Source: an uncultured Coriobacteriaceae bacterium (GTDB lineage: Bacteria; Actinomycetota; Coriobacteriia; Coriobacteriales; Atopobiaceae). From it: a stretch of DNA of 48,740 nt. Shown here piece by piece: positions 14,767-22,927 of the stretch. Below the pieces are notes generated by a model. That model ran no database searches and was not told the DNA's origin. It saw only the letters and a program-made list of their open reading frames with translations. The stretch is from NCBI GenBank assembly GCA_902795065.1, contig CADBJR010000007.1, positions 1-48,740 of the forward strand. Direction: 5' to 3'. How positions within the stretch are numbered: position 1 is the first letter of the stretch; each line of letters starts with the position of its first letter. The translations under genes and the position numbers were made by a program.

Positions 14767-15252
14767 CTACAGCCAGGTCTGGGCCCACGCGGCGATCGTG
14801 TCGGCCGAGACGTTCGTGTCGAAGACCTTGCCCGCGGCCACGCGCGCGTTAGGCGCGAGCGCGTTCATGTTCCTGCCCGAGTCGCCGATGCCGCTGCCGC
14901 CGGAGGTCGCGAACGGCACCACGGTCTTGCCTGCGAAGTCGTAGGCCTCCATGAAGGTGTCGATGATGGACGGCTCGCGGTACCACCAGATCGGGAACCC
15001 CACGAAGACCACGTCGTACCGCCCCATATCGTCGACCTGCGACGCGATAGCGGGGCGGCTACCGCGGTCCCCCATCTCGACCGAGCTGCGGCTCTTGGCG
15101 TTGCGCCAGTCGCAGTCGGCCTTGGTGTAGGGCTGCGCAGGCACGATCTGGAACAGATCGGCGTGGATGCGCTCGGCGAAACGCGCGGCGAGCTTGCCGG
15201 TGACGCCCTCCTCGCCCAGAACGCTGAAATACGCAACGAGAACCTTCTTCAT
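14767..15252 (-). CDS. Flavodoxin-like protein
   Basis: 161 aa from the ATG at 15252, which has the Shine-Dalgarno GGGAGGAG; longer readings run through an inverted repeat element and are rejected. The flavodoxin_4-type fold shows MKKVLVAYFSVLG (FMN phosphate loop variant, without the full TxTGxT), a long segment with the IVPAQPYTKADCDWRNAKSR motif typical of this subfamily, VVFVGFPIWWYREPSIIDTFME and PFATSGGSGIGDS. Such proteins are FMN-dependent electron carriers or reductases. It precedes an FMN-binding PNPOx-like gene. Confidence 0.9.
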   Translation of the reverse strand: MKKVLVAYFSVLGEEGVTGKLAARFAERIHADLFQIVPAQPYTKADCDWRNAKSRSSVEMGDRGSRPAIASQVDDMGRYDVVFVGFPIWWYREPSIIDTFMEAYDFAGKTVVPFATSGGSGIGDSGRNMNALAPNARVAAGKVFDTNVSADTIAAWAQTWL

Positions 15253-15323
15253 GGTCACTCCTCCCGCCCGGATAACGAAACCACCTTCATTGTATAGACC
15301 TTCCCAGCTCTGGTTTCCTGTAT

Positions 15324-15465
15324 CGCCGCGGACAGGCCGCATATGGTAATGCTCTGCAGGAAAAAGGTCTCGGCAGCTCGAAACAGAACGATAGCATCTG
15401 GGCAAACGTGTGCCGTACTCGAACTGCTTCGCGGGGACGTTACCATTTGAGGCCTGTCCGCGGCG
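15324..15465. repeat. 142-bp element with 29-bp terminal inverted repeats
   Basis: Positions 15324-15352 and 15437-15465 are inverted repeats with 26 of 29 matches, the outer 15 (CGCCGCGGACAGGCC) perfect. The interior has no open frame. A clear target duplication is not seen. It lies in the gap between the flavodoxin and DUF2804 genes and could be a MITE-like element or a large regulatory hairpin. Confidence 0.7.
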
Positions 15466-15515
15466 CATAACGCGAGGGGGACGCGAGTGATGGTCCGGAA
15501 CCCTCCGTTAAGCGC

Positions 15516-16541
15516 CTAATAGCGGTTGTGGACCTTCTCGGCGAAGCACAGCACGTCCTTGATGTGGAGCTCCGTGCCGTCGTCGAGGATCGCGGTGCCG
15601 GACATGCGGCCGAAGACCTGGTGCTGGTCGGAGACGATGACCTTGAAGTCCATGTCGGCGGCGCGGTCAAGCACGGGCACGAAGTCCATCTCGAAGCGGC
15701 CGTCCGAGGACGTGAAGGTCCACGGCGCATACCAGTCGTCCTCGGGGATGTTGAACGTGACGTCATCGAGCTTGTGGGCCACACCGTCGTAGAACAGGAC
15801 GTTCTCGCTGGCAGCCGCGGTGTTGCCGAAGCCGTAGCCGATGTTGAAGCCGAAGGCATGGCCGTCGAGGTCAGCGTTGCCCGAGCCCCAGAACCACGTG
15901 TTGTCGTAGGTCCAGACACCGCGGCCCCAGTCGAGCGTGCCGAAGTCGGTGGCGGGATCGAACTCGTAGCGCGTGCCGTCGTACTCGATCCAGCCGCTCG
16001 CGCGCATGCAGTTGATCTTCTGGTTGTAGTAGAAGTGGTGCTTCTGGTCCCACGGCGTGGCGATGACCATCGAATCCATGGGCGGCTGCGCGAGCACGAT
16101 GTCGGCTTTGAGGCGCTTGCCGTCACAGAACTCCTCGAAGTTGCAGCGGATATGGCGTGTCTCGCCCTCGACCGAGAAGGACATCTGGAGGCGCTTGTCG
16201 CGGTAGGTCGTGAAGCCCTTCTCGGAGCTCGACGGCAGGCGCACCTTGCCCATCGGGAAGGGATTCAGGATCGTCTCGGTGTGCTGCCAGGACCTCTCGC
16301 CGAACGTGAGCAGCGACACCGACTGAAGGCCGATGTAGCCGTCGTCGGAGATCGTGAACGCCGCCCCGAAGCTGTCGGCGAGCACCAGGTAGTAGTCCCA
16401 CTCCTTGATGCGCCACGCCGGCGCCTTGATCATGGAGCGCCGATACTCCTGGACCAGCGAGCGCGACCAGCCCGGCTCGCGCAGCTCGCCCTCGTCATCG
16501 AGGAGCAGCTGACGTGTCGTGACCTCGTGATTGCGTGCCAT
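15516..16541 (-). CDS. DUF2804 domain-containing protein
   Basis: 341 aa, the usual length of the family. Visible hallmarks are the tryptophan- and glycine-rich beta-strands, for example FDPATDFGTLDWGRGVWTYD, NTWFWGSGNADL, GHAFGFNIGYGFGN and the end IKDVLCFAEKVHNRY. DUF2804 proteins have no proven biochemical function; the strand-rich sequence suggests a beta-barrel or jelly-roll lipid- or sugar-binding fold. There is no signal peptide. The gene lies 21 nt downstream of the surface protein gene, but a functional link is not known. Confidence 0.88.
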   Translation of the reverse strand: MARNHEVTTRQLLLDDEGELREPGWSRSLVQEYRRSMIKAPAWRIKEWDYYLVLADSFGAAFTISDDGYIGLQSVSLLTFGERSWQHTETILNPFPMGKVRLPSSSEKGFTTYRDKRLQMSFSVEGETRHIRCNFEEFCDGKRLKADIVLAQPPMDSMVIATPWDQKHHFYYNQKINCMRASGWIEYDGTRYEFDPATDFGTLDWGRGVWTYDNTWFWGSGNADLDGHAFGFNIGYGFGNTAAASENVLFYDGVAHKLDDVTFNIPEDDWYAPWTFTSSDGRFEMDFVPVLDRAADMDFKVIVSDQHQVFGRMSGTAILDDGTELHIKDVLCFAEKVHNRY

Positions 16542-16562
16542 GGTTGCTCCTTCCCGAATGCG

Positions 16563-18548
16563 TCAGACCTCGTCGAGGGGCTTGACCCTCGTGCGCCATT
16601 TCCTGTGCGAGACGTACGCGAACCCCGCGACGACCGCGAGGAACGCCGCGATCGCGACCACGACGTTCCCGCCCGGATGGGGGATGCCGATCTCGACCTC
16701 GGTGGCGGGGGCGCTGCGGTCGTTGGGGTTGTAGATGGTCTCGGCCTTGATCGTCTCGCCGTAGCCGGGCGTGCCGACCACGTTGACCTCGCCCGTCGCG
16801 GGGATCATGATGACCGCGGGCGGCTCGATATCGACCATCTTGGGCGTGTAGCCCGCTGCGGGCTTCACCGTGAAATCGCCGTGCTCGCCGGTGTCCGCGG
16901 CGAGCGCGATGCCGTTCGCGGCGGTGCTGTGGAGGACGTAGCCGTCCTTGGAGCAGGCGAACTCGAAGCCGCCGCAGACGACGCCGAAGGTGATGGCATC
17001 GTCGGAGGTGCTGCTCACCGCGCACTCGAGGTTCGCATCATCCATCGCGATGGCGCGGTCCGCCTCGACGCCGATGGTCTCTCCCGCGGAGACGACCGTC
17101 GCCTCGAGCCTGCAGTCCCGCCCCATGTCCAGGGCTCCGCTGATGGTGACGCCGCCCGCGAACGGGACATCGGGCGTCTGCACGGTGACGAAGACCTTCG
17201 ATGCCCCGGTCATCGTGAGGGCGGATTCCTCGCCGTCGCCGCTGATGCCGTAGCAGCTGACGAACCAGTCCCCATCAGCATCCCCCTCCGCCATCTCGAC
17301 GGTGACGGTGCTGGAATCGACGCTGAGGTTGCCGAGGTACGCGATGCCCACGAAGTTCGCGAGACCCGAGCCGTACGGCAGGAACCGCTCGGGATCCGCG
17401 GCGCCTTTGATGGCGACCGTCGCGCCCGTGATGGAGATGGATCCGTCGGCGTTGATGATGCTCTTCGCCGTATAGCCCACCGACACGCGCGGCGGCACGG
17501 AGACGATCTCGACGGTCGCGCCCTGCCCGATGCTCAGATCGCCCTTCGCTCGCAGCCCCGTCCCGTTGGCGTTCAGGGTGAGCTTCGCGCCGCTGCCGAT
17601 GACGATCGAGCGCCCGGTGATGGCGTCGCAGTAGTGTTCTCCGTCGGGCTCGGTGGCCAGCGTGGCGTCGATCTCGATGTCCGCGTCGGAATAGATCGAG
17701 TAGCTGCCGCCCTTGAGCGTGAGCATGCCCGCGCCCCCGATGATGACCGTGGGCGGGTTCGGGTCGTCGCCCGAGCCGAAGAAGCTGTTGAGCACGATGC
17801 CGCCCGCGTTGTAATCCGGGTCGTAGAAGGTGTCCTCGAAGACGTTCTCGCCCACGAGGTTGAAGCGGTATTCCTGCGCGGTGCCGTTCCTGCGCATGAG
17901 GAACAGGCCGAGCGAGGGCGAGAGCTGCGTGTCGAACGTCATCTTCGCCGTGCTGAGATGCACGTTGTCCAGCGTGATGGTGGTGCCGTCGCGCTCGAAG
18001 ATGACCGTGCCGCTGCCGAGCGTCGTGCTCGCGAGGTCGAGCCGCTGCCCCGGCTCCAGCGCATGGTCGCCCACGTAGAGGACGGTCTTGTCCTCGTAGC
18101 GGTTCAGGTTGCGCAGGACGCCCGGCTCGGACTCGATGGTGTTGCCGTCCCTGTCGGTGATGACGCAGCGGAAGTACAGGTCGTTGCTGTCCTGCTCGGT
18201 GGAGGGAACGACGATCGTGTCGGTGGTCGCGGTCTCGCCATCGAGCACGAAATCGGTGAAGCCGTCGCTGACGATCCACTGGTACGAGGCGACCCGCGCA
18301 GGATCGGACACCTCGACATGGAACGACGCCCCCGCGGGGTACTCGACATCGACGTTCTCGGGCTGGGCGGTCACCGCGAGGGGCTCGGGCTCAGCCTTTC
18401 CCTTCTTCTCCGCATCCGTGCCCTGCGCCGCCCCCTCCGCCTGCTCCGCAGGGGCTTCGGGCTCCGCTGCGGCGAGAGACGGCGTGAGGACCAGGCAAAC
18501 AGCCAGCACGAGGGCGGTTCCAAGGGACAAAACAGTACGCCTGAGCAT
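16563..18548 (-). CDS. Cell-surface protein with Ig-like and repeat-rich carbohydrate-binding-like region
   Basis: 661 aa from the ATG at 18548, which follows GGAGGGG and gives a clean signal peptide (MLRRTVLSLGTALVLAVCL, cleavage near AAAEP). After a low-complexity Ala/Glu stretch come an Ig-like segment (PENVDVEYPAGASFHVEV ... YQWIVSDG ... YFRCVITDRDG) and a long series of short beta-strands around IGGAGMLTLKGGSYSIYS and IGSGAKLTLNANGTGLRA. These resemble the right-handed helix of DUF4353-type carbohydrate-binding domains. A C-terminal helix (NVVVAIAAFLAVVAGFAYV) with a basic tail anchors it; no LPxTG motif is seen. The partner or glycan is unknown. Confidence 0.8.
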   Translation of the reverse strand: MLRRTVLSLGTALVLAVCLVLTPSLAAAEPEAPAEQAEGAAQGTDAEKKGKAEPEPLAVTAQPENVDVEYPAGASFHVEVSDPARVASYQWIVSDGFTDFVLDGETATTDTIVVPSTEQDSNDLYFRCVITDRDGNTIESEPGVLRNLNRYEDKTVLYVGDHALEPGQRLDLASTTLGSGTVIFERDGTTITLDNVHLSTAKMTFDTQLSPSLGLFLMRRNGTAQEYRFNLVGENVFEDTFYDPDYNAGGIVLNSFFGSGDDPNPPTVIIGGAGMLTLKGGSYSIYSDADIEIDATLATEPDGEHYCDAITGRSIVIGSGAKLTLNANGTGLRAKGDLSIGQGATVEIVSVPPRVSVGYTAKSIINADGSISITGATVAIKGAADPERFLPYGSGLANFVGIAYLGNLSVDSSTVTVEMAEGDADGDWFVSCYGISGDGEESALTMTGASKVFVTVQTPDVPFAGGVTISGALDMGRDCRLEATVVSAGETIGVEADRAIAMDDANLECAVSSTSDDAITFGVVCGGFEFACSKDGYVLHSTAANGIALAADTGEHGDFTVKPAAGYTPKMVDIEPPAVIMIPATGEVNVVGTPGYGETIKAETIYNPNDRSAPATEVEIGIPHPGGNVVVAIAAFLAVVAGFAYVSHRKWRTRVKPLDEV

Positions 18549-18638
18549 GAAGAACCCCTCCATGGCGCGAGAAGGGCGGCTGTACAGCTTCGCCGCCCTG
18601 GAGCATCTGCACTCAATTGTGCGATTCGACCTGCATAT

Positions 18639-18678
18639 TATCAAGCGGCGCCGGGTAGACTGCTCCACCCGGCGCCGC
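18639..18678 (-). terminator. Terminator after fructokinase
   Basis: A perfect 12-bp stem (18667-18678 with 18645-18656) with a 10-nt loop, followed on the minus strand by TTGATAATA. It starts 22 nt after the scrK stop. Confidence 0.75.
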
Positions 18679-18699
18679 AATCCATCCGGTCAGCTGCGC

Positions 18700-19650
18700 C
18701 TATGCCAGGACGGCGAGGACCTCCTCGCGCGAGGGCATGGCGGGGATGGCGCCGCGCTTGCGCACGCACAGCGAGGCCACGGCGTTGCCGAAGCGCGCGA
18801 AACCGGCGGCATCGTCGATGCCGACCTCGGCGGGAGCGAGGCCGCTCTCGACGAAGGCGGCGAGGAAGCCGCCCCAGAACGAATCGCCCGCACCGGTGGT
18901 GTCGACCGCATCGACGCGGAAGCTCGGCACGATGCGCGCGCCGTCCTTGGCGGCGACGTAGGCGCCGTCGGCATCGAGCGTGACGCACACGACCGAAGCG
19001 CCGCCCGCGAGCAGCGCTGCGGCGGCGGCCTCGGGGTCGGACTCGCCGGTCATGAGCGCGCACTCCTCGGCGGAGATCTTGATGAGATCCATGCTGCCTG
19101 CGATCGAGCGCATCTGCTCCGAAGCGGCCTCGGGGCTCTCCCACAGGCTCGCGCGGTAGTTGGGGTCATAGGACATGGTGCAGCCGGCGGCCTTGGCGCA
19201 GGCGATGGCCTCGCGCGTCGCGGAGCGGGCGGGCTCATCCGTGAGCGAGAGCGAGCCCACGTGGAAGACGCGGCTTCCCTCGATCAGGTCGCGGCGCAGG
19301 TCGGCGGGAGCGAGCTGGGTGTCGGCGCCGGGCTTGCGTGCAAACGAGAAGGAGCGGTCGCCGTTCTCGTCGAGGGCGACGAAGGCGAGCGTGGTGAAGA
19401 AGTTGGGATCGGAGACGAGGCCGGTGCAGTCGATGCCCGCGTTCACGAGCGTCTCGCGCAGGAAGACGCCGTGCATGTCCTCGCCCACTTTTCCGATGAA
19501 GGCGACATCATGGCCGAGGCGCTTGAGGGCCACGAGCACGTTGGCGGGCGCGCCGCCGGGGTTGCGCTCGAACAGCTTCTGCCCGGAAGCCGAGATGCCG
19601 GCGTCGGTGAAATCGATGAGGACCTCTCCAAGAGCAGTGACAACGGGCAT
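18700..19650 (-). CDS. scrK: Fructokinase (PfkB/ribokinase family)
   Basis: 316 aa. The N-terminal GEVLIDFT and ERNPGGAPANVLVALKRLG (first PfkB signature region) and the C-terminal VDTTGAGDSFWGGFLAAF (second signature, catalytic Asp and anion hole) identify the PfkB family. FNPGGA-type sugar binding and SRVFHVGSLSLTDEP fit fructokinases. It should phosphorylate fructose to fructose 6-phosphate with ATP. It lies divergent to a LacI regulator and in the same region as a GH32 enzyme and sugar ABC transporter, which supports the role. Alternative substrates such as other ketoses are possible. Confidence 0.9.
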   Translation of the reverse strand: MPVVTALGEVLIDFTDAGISASGQKLFERNPGGAPANVLVALKRLGHDVAFIGKVGEDMHGVFLRETLVNAGIDCTGLVSDPNFFTTLAFVALDENGDRSFSFARKPGADTQLAPADLRRDLIEGSRVFHVGSLSLTDEPARSATREAIACAKAAGCTMSYDPNYRASLWESPEAASEQMRSIAGSMDLIKISAEECALMTGESDPEAAAAALLAGGASVVCVTLDADGAYVAAKDGARIVPSFRVDAVDTTGAGDSFWGGFLAAFVESGLAPAEVGIDDAAGFARFGNAVASLCVRKRGAIPAMPSREEVLAVLA

Positions 19651-19705
19651 GTGATTCTCCTTACATTCGGAAGATTAAAACGTGCATTTTCCTGCTATTT
19701 GTCTC

Positions 19706-19739
19706 ATTATATAAGACGTTGGGGATGTGATTTGTCACA
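19706..19739 (-). promoter_or_regulatory. scrK promoter with a TGTGA-N4-TCACA operator
   Basis: Minus-strand -10 TATAAT at 19711-19706 and an inverted repeat TGTGA-TTTG-TCACA at 19726-19739, overlapping the -35 region. The spacer of 4 is shorter than the CRP type. It lies between scrK and the LacI regulator; ATGCACA repeats further right may be regulator sites too. Confidence 0.55.
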
Positions 19740-19831
19740 GAAAATACAAATGCACACTAACACTAGGGTATATGCACAGAGTGTATTTGCTCGGTGTGTT
19801 AGAATGTCGCAAAATCCGAAAGAGAGGAACC

Positions 19832-20878
19832 ATGGCCGACAAGGTCACCATCCAGGATATTGCCGACGAGCTCGGTCTCTCGCGCAATACCGTCTCGAAG
19901 GCTCTCAATGGTGCAGAGGGCCTTGCCGAAGCCACGCGCGAGCGCATCATCAACAAGGCGATGGAGATGGGCTACAAGCAGTTCATCTACGCCCAGCTCA
20001 TCACGCAGTATAAGGATGACAACCAGGGAATCATCCCCACCCTGGGCGATAAGCGCGAGGTCGCCGTGCTCTCGACCACCTATCTGGCCGCTCCGCACTT
20101 CTCGTCGCTCATGCTCGACGGATTCCAGAACGAGCTGGCGCACATGGGCCTTACGCTCAACACCCATCGTGTGGCGCAGAAAAACATCGAGAGCCTCACC
20201 CTCCCGGCCTCCCTCGATCTGAGCCGCGTCGCCGGCATCGTCTGCATCGAGATGTTCGACTGGCGCTACGACGAGATGGTCTGCGCACTCGACGTCCCCG
20301 TGCTCTTCGTCGACGGCCCCGCGCGCCTCCATGGCGAGAACCTCCCCTGCGACCAGCTGTACATGGAGAACACCACCCAGGTCATGCGTCTGGTGAACGA
20401 CATGCTCGGAAAGGGTTACCGCCGCATCGGCTTCGTAGGCAACTGGGAGCACTGCCAGTCGTTCTTCGAACGCTACACCGCCTTCCGCACCGCCATGGCC
20501 TTGGCGGATGTCCACGTAGAGGGCCGCTTCCTCATCAGGTACAACACCATCAACGAGATGCATCAGGCCATCAGCGGTCTGGACGAACTCCCCGACCTGT
20601 TCATCTGCGCCAACGACTTCGTGGCGCTCGACCTCCTCATGATCCTGCGCGAGATGGGCATCGACGTTCCCCGCGACGTGATGATCGCCGGTTTCGACGA
20701 CTCCGCCGAGTCCCGCCGCAGCATGCCCAAGCTCACCACCATCCACATCCACACGCAGGTCATGGCATTCTCCGCAATCCAGCTCCTGCGCACCCGCATC
20801 AAAGAGCCCTCGCTTGATTTCCGCCAGGTGTATACCGAGACGGAGCTCATCTACCGGGCGTCGACGATGCGGGAGTAA
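19832..20878 (+). CDS. LacI family transcriptional regulator
   Basis: 348 aa from the ATG at 19832, preceded by AGAGAGG. The LacI-type DNA-binding domain is at 1-55 (VTIQDIADELGLSRNTVSKALNGAEGLAEATRERI), followed by a hinge and a periplasmic-binding-like sensor domain (REVAVLSTTYLAAPHFSSLM; YRRIGFVGNWE; LPDLFICANDFVALDLL; GFDDS near the end). The hinge region is longer than in classical LacI. Such proteins repress sugar genes until a sugar binds. Its place, divergent to fructokinase and near the sugar ABC and GH32 genes, suggests control of fructoside use. Confidence 0.9.
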   Translation: MADKVTIQDIADELGLSRNTVSKALNGAEGLAEATRERIINKAMEMGYKQFIYAQLITQYKDDNQGIIPTLGDKREVAVLSTTYLAAPHFSSLMLDGFQNELAHMGLTLNTHRVAQKNIESLTLPASLDLSRVAGIVCIEMFDWRYDEMVCALDVPVLFVDGPARLHGENLPCDQLYMENTTQVMRLVNDMLGKGYRRIGFVGNWEHCQSFFERYTAFRTAMALADVHVEGRFLIRYNTINEMHQAISGLDELPDLFICANDFVALDLLMILREMGIDVPRDVMIAGFDDSAESRRSMPKLTTIHIHTQVMAFSAIQLLRTRIKEPSLDFRQVYTETELIYRASTMRE

Positions 20879-20899
20879 CCTCAAGAAAGGTCCCGTACT

Positions 20900-21574
20900 A
20901 TGGCGCGTATCTTCTCGTATGACAGCAAGTTCAGCTATATCGTCTTTCGCATTGCATACGGGTGTTATCTCAACGCGCTATGGATCGTGTGCAGCCTTCC
21001 CATCTTCACCATCGGCGCCTCGACCACCGCGCTCTACTACGTCACGCTCAAGATCGCCGGTGACGAGGAGGGCGACGTCATGCAGCAGTTCTTCCGCGCC
21101 TTCAAGCGCAACTTCAAGCAGGCGACGGTCGTCTGGCTCATCCTGCTCGCCGTGGGCATCCTGCTGGGCGTCGACATCTACGTCCTGCTGCATCTGAGGG
21201 AGACGACGACGGGCGTCCTGGCCGTTACCTTCACGATCGCCCTCGCCATGGTGTTCGCGGCGTGCATCGCGCTGGCCATCGTGCTCATGTACGTCTTCCC
21301 CCTCATCGCGCGCGTCGAGAACACCAACTGGAACATGATCAAGAACTCCCTGCTCATCGGCACGCACTATCTGTTCTGCACCATCCTCGTCTTCGTCATC
21401 CACGTTGCCATGGCCATCGCGATTATCTCCGTCTTCACCCCGCTCATCGTCTTCGGCGAGGGGCTGTGCGCCGTGCTCAGCTCGTATCTGCTGCTGCCCG
21501 TCATGCGCGCGGTCTCGAAGACTCCCGAGGAGATCGAGCAGATGAAGAGGATCGAGAAGGTCGGGGAAGACTAG
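20900..21574 (+). CDS. YesL-like DUF624 membrane protein
   Basis: 224 aa with about five transmembrane helices. The N-terminus FSYDSKFSYIVFRIAYGCYLNALWIVCSLPIFTIGASTTALYY has the DUF624 signature (LPIFTIGAST), and the end carries a conserved loop (YLLLPVMRAV). DUF624 (YesL) proteins accompany carbohydrate ABC transporter operons in many Gram-positives; their role is unknown. The gene begins 21 nt after the LacI regulator and is followed closely by another membrane-anchored gene, so it is part of the regulator operon. Confidence 0.9.
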   Translation: MARIFSYDSKFSYIVFRIAYGCYLNALWIVCSLPIFTIGASTTALYYVTLKIAGDEEGDVMQQFFRAFKRNFKQATVVWLILLAVGILLGVDIYVLLHLRETTTGVLAVTFTIALAMVFAACIALAIVLMYVFPLIARVENTNWNMIKNSLLIGTHYLFCTILVFVIHVAMAIAIISVFTPLIVFGEGLCAVLSSYLLLPVMRAVSKTPEEIEQMKRIEKVGED

Positions 21575-21594
21575 GACGGCGCGGAGTAGGAACC

Positions 21595-22320
21595 ATGAAG
21601 CTTCCCGAGAGCGAACGGGAGTTCAACCGCGCGGCGTTCCGCGCCATGAGCATCCCCGAGAAGGCCGATTACATCTTCGCCTACTACAAGCTGCCGCTGG
21701 TCCTCATCCTGATCGCGCTCATCGCGATCGGCTCGGCCATCCACCAGATCGTGACCCACAAGGACGCCGTCCTGTACGCTGCCTACCTGAACGTGGTCCC
21801 CGATGAGGAGACCGACTCCACGCTCACGGGAGGCTATCTCGAGCGCATCGGCGCCGATCCCGCACGCAACGAGGTGCTCTGCTACCACGAGCTGTACATC
21901 TCCACCGACGACACCATCCAGAACCACCAGTACGCCTATGCCTCGAAGCTCAAGCTCATGGGCGCCATCGACGGCGAGCAGCTCGACGTGGTGATCATGA
22001 ACCGGGAGGCGTACGATCTGCTCTCCGCCTGGGGCTACCTCCTCGACCTGGGGGATGCCTGCGCAGCCAATCCCCGGCTGGAAGCCGCCCTCGTCTCCAA
22101 CACCGTGATCTCGAGCGATAACCGCGTGGAGGTCGAGCTGAACGAGGCGGACGCATACATCGCCGAGACCATCGAGATCGCCAACGCCGTCGAGCTCGGG
22201 GATTCGCCGCTCTTCCCGGATTTCGCCGCAGACGAGCACATCTATCTGGGCGTCATCGCCAACACGCCGCGGCAGGAGCAGTCGCTCGACTACCTCGACT
22301 ACGTGCTCGGGCTCCAGTAG
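21595..22320 (+). CDS. Membrane-anchored hypothetical protein paired with YesL
   Basis: 241 aa from the ATG at 21595, with a weak GTAGGA Shine-Dalgarno. One transmembrane helix at about 35-53 (LVLILIALIAIGSAIHQI) follows a charged N-terminus (EREFNRAAFRAMSIPEKADYI). The outside part is an alpha/beta domain with LDVVIMNREAYDLLSAWGYLLDL and HIYLGVIANTP, loosely like a binding-protein fold. I do not recognise the family. Located 20 nt after the DUF624 gene, so it probably works with it, for example as a sensor or assembly factor for sugar uptake. This is inferred. Confidence 0.75.
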   Translation: MKLPESEREFNRAAFRAMSIPEKADYIFAYYKLPLVLILIALIAIGSAIHQIVTHKDAVLYAAYLNVVPDEETDSTLTGGYLERIGADPARNEVLCYHELYISTDDTIQNHQYAYASKLKLMGAIDGEQLDVVIMNREAYDLLSAWGYLLDLGDACAANPRLEAALVSNTVISSDNRVEVELNEADAYIAETIEIANAVELGDSPLFPDFAADEHIYLGVIANTPRQEQSLDYLDYVLGLQ

Positions 22321-22330
22321 CGCTGCGGGC

Positions 22331-22921
22331 CTAGATCTCGCCCGTCCAGAATCCGAACGCATTCACGATCCTCGTGCCGCTGGGATGCTGCAGCTCACGT
22401 GGGATGATGCCGTAGTCGAGATGGGTGTGTCCGTGCAGCAGAAGCCGGGGCCTAAACCTATCGAGCAGCCAATTGAAGCATTTGAAACCCCGATGGGGAA
22501 GATCGTCGAGATCACCGTACCCGCGTGGCGGGGCATGGGTCACGAGCACATCGATGCCGCCTCGTGCCAGCGCCTTCGCGGCAAGCAGGAGCACCTTTCC
22601 CCTCATCTCTCCCTCGGTGAAGCCCACGATTCCCTCGCGATAAGCATACGACCCGTCAAGTCCTGCGAAATTGAGACCGTCGATACGGACGACATCGCCA
22701 TCAAGCGGTGTACCGCCCATGTCGAGATACCCGCGCTCGTCGGTGTCGTGGTTCCCCCGTACGAAGAGGAGCGGCGCGTTGGCCGTCGTGGCGATACAGT
22801 CCAGATACCCCGGCCTGAGGTCCCCGCATGACACGACAACCCCTGGTCCCTTGATCTGCGCTCGCTCAATCCGTGCCGAGAGCAGGGAGTCCTCCTTGTC
22901 GGAGATGGCCAGGATGTCCAC
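22331..22921 (-). CDS. Metallophosphoesterase (YfcE-like)
   Basis: 196 aa. Metallophosphoesterase motifs seen are VVSCGDL (GD), LFVRGNHDTDERG (GNHD), LVTHAPP and LHGHTHLD (GHTH). The first motif, normally D-x-H, is here AISDKED, so one metal ligand may be missing or replaced. Substrates in the family are phosphodiesters or phosphomonoesters, often cyclic nucleotide-like; none can be assigned here. Convergent with the plus-strand YesL operon, with only 10 nt between the stops, and 6 nt after the BMP gene, so it may be co-transcribed with it. Confidence 0.85.
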   Translation of the reverse strand: MDILAISDKEDSLLSARIERAQIKGPGVVVSCGDLRPGYLDCIATTANAPLLFVRGNHDTDERGYLDMGGTPLDGDVVRIDGLNFAGLDGSYAYREGIVGFTEGEMRGKVLLLAAKALARGGIDVLVTHAPPRGYGDLDDLPHRGFKCFNWLLDRFRPRLLLHGHTHLDYGIIPRELQHPSGTRIVNAFGFWTGEI

Positions 22922-22927
22922 CGTTCG

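Noticed and set aside
15528-18983. Plus-strand 1151-aa frame across the DUF2804 and surface protein genes
   Set aside because: It spans three convincing minus-strand genes and has low-complexity Arg/Asp/His composition.
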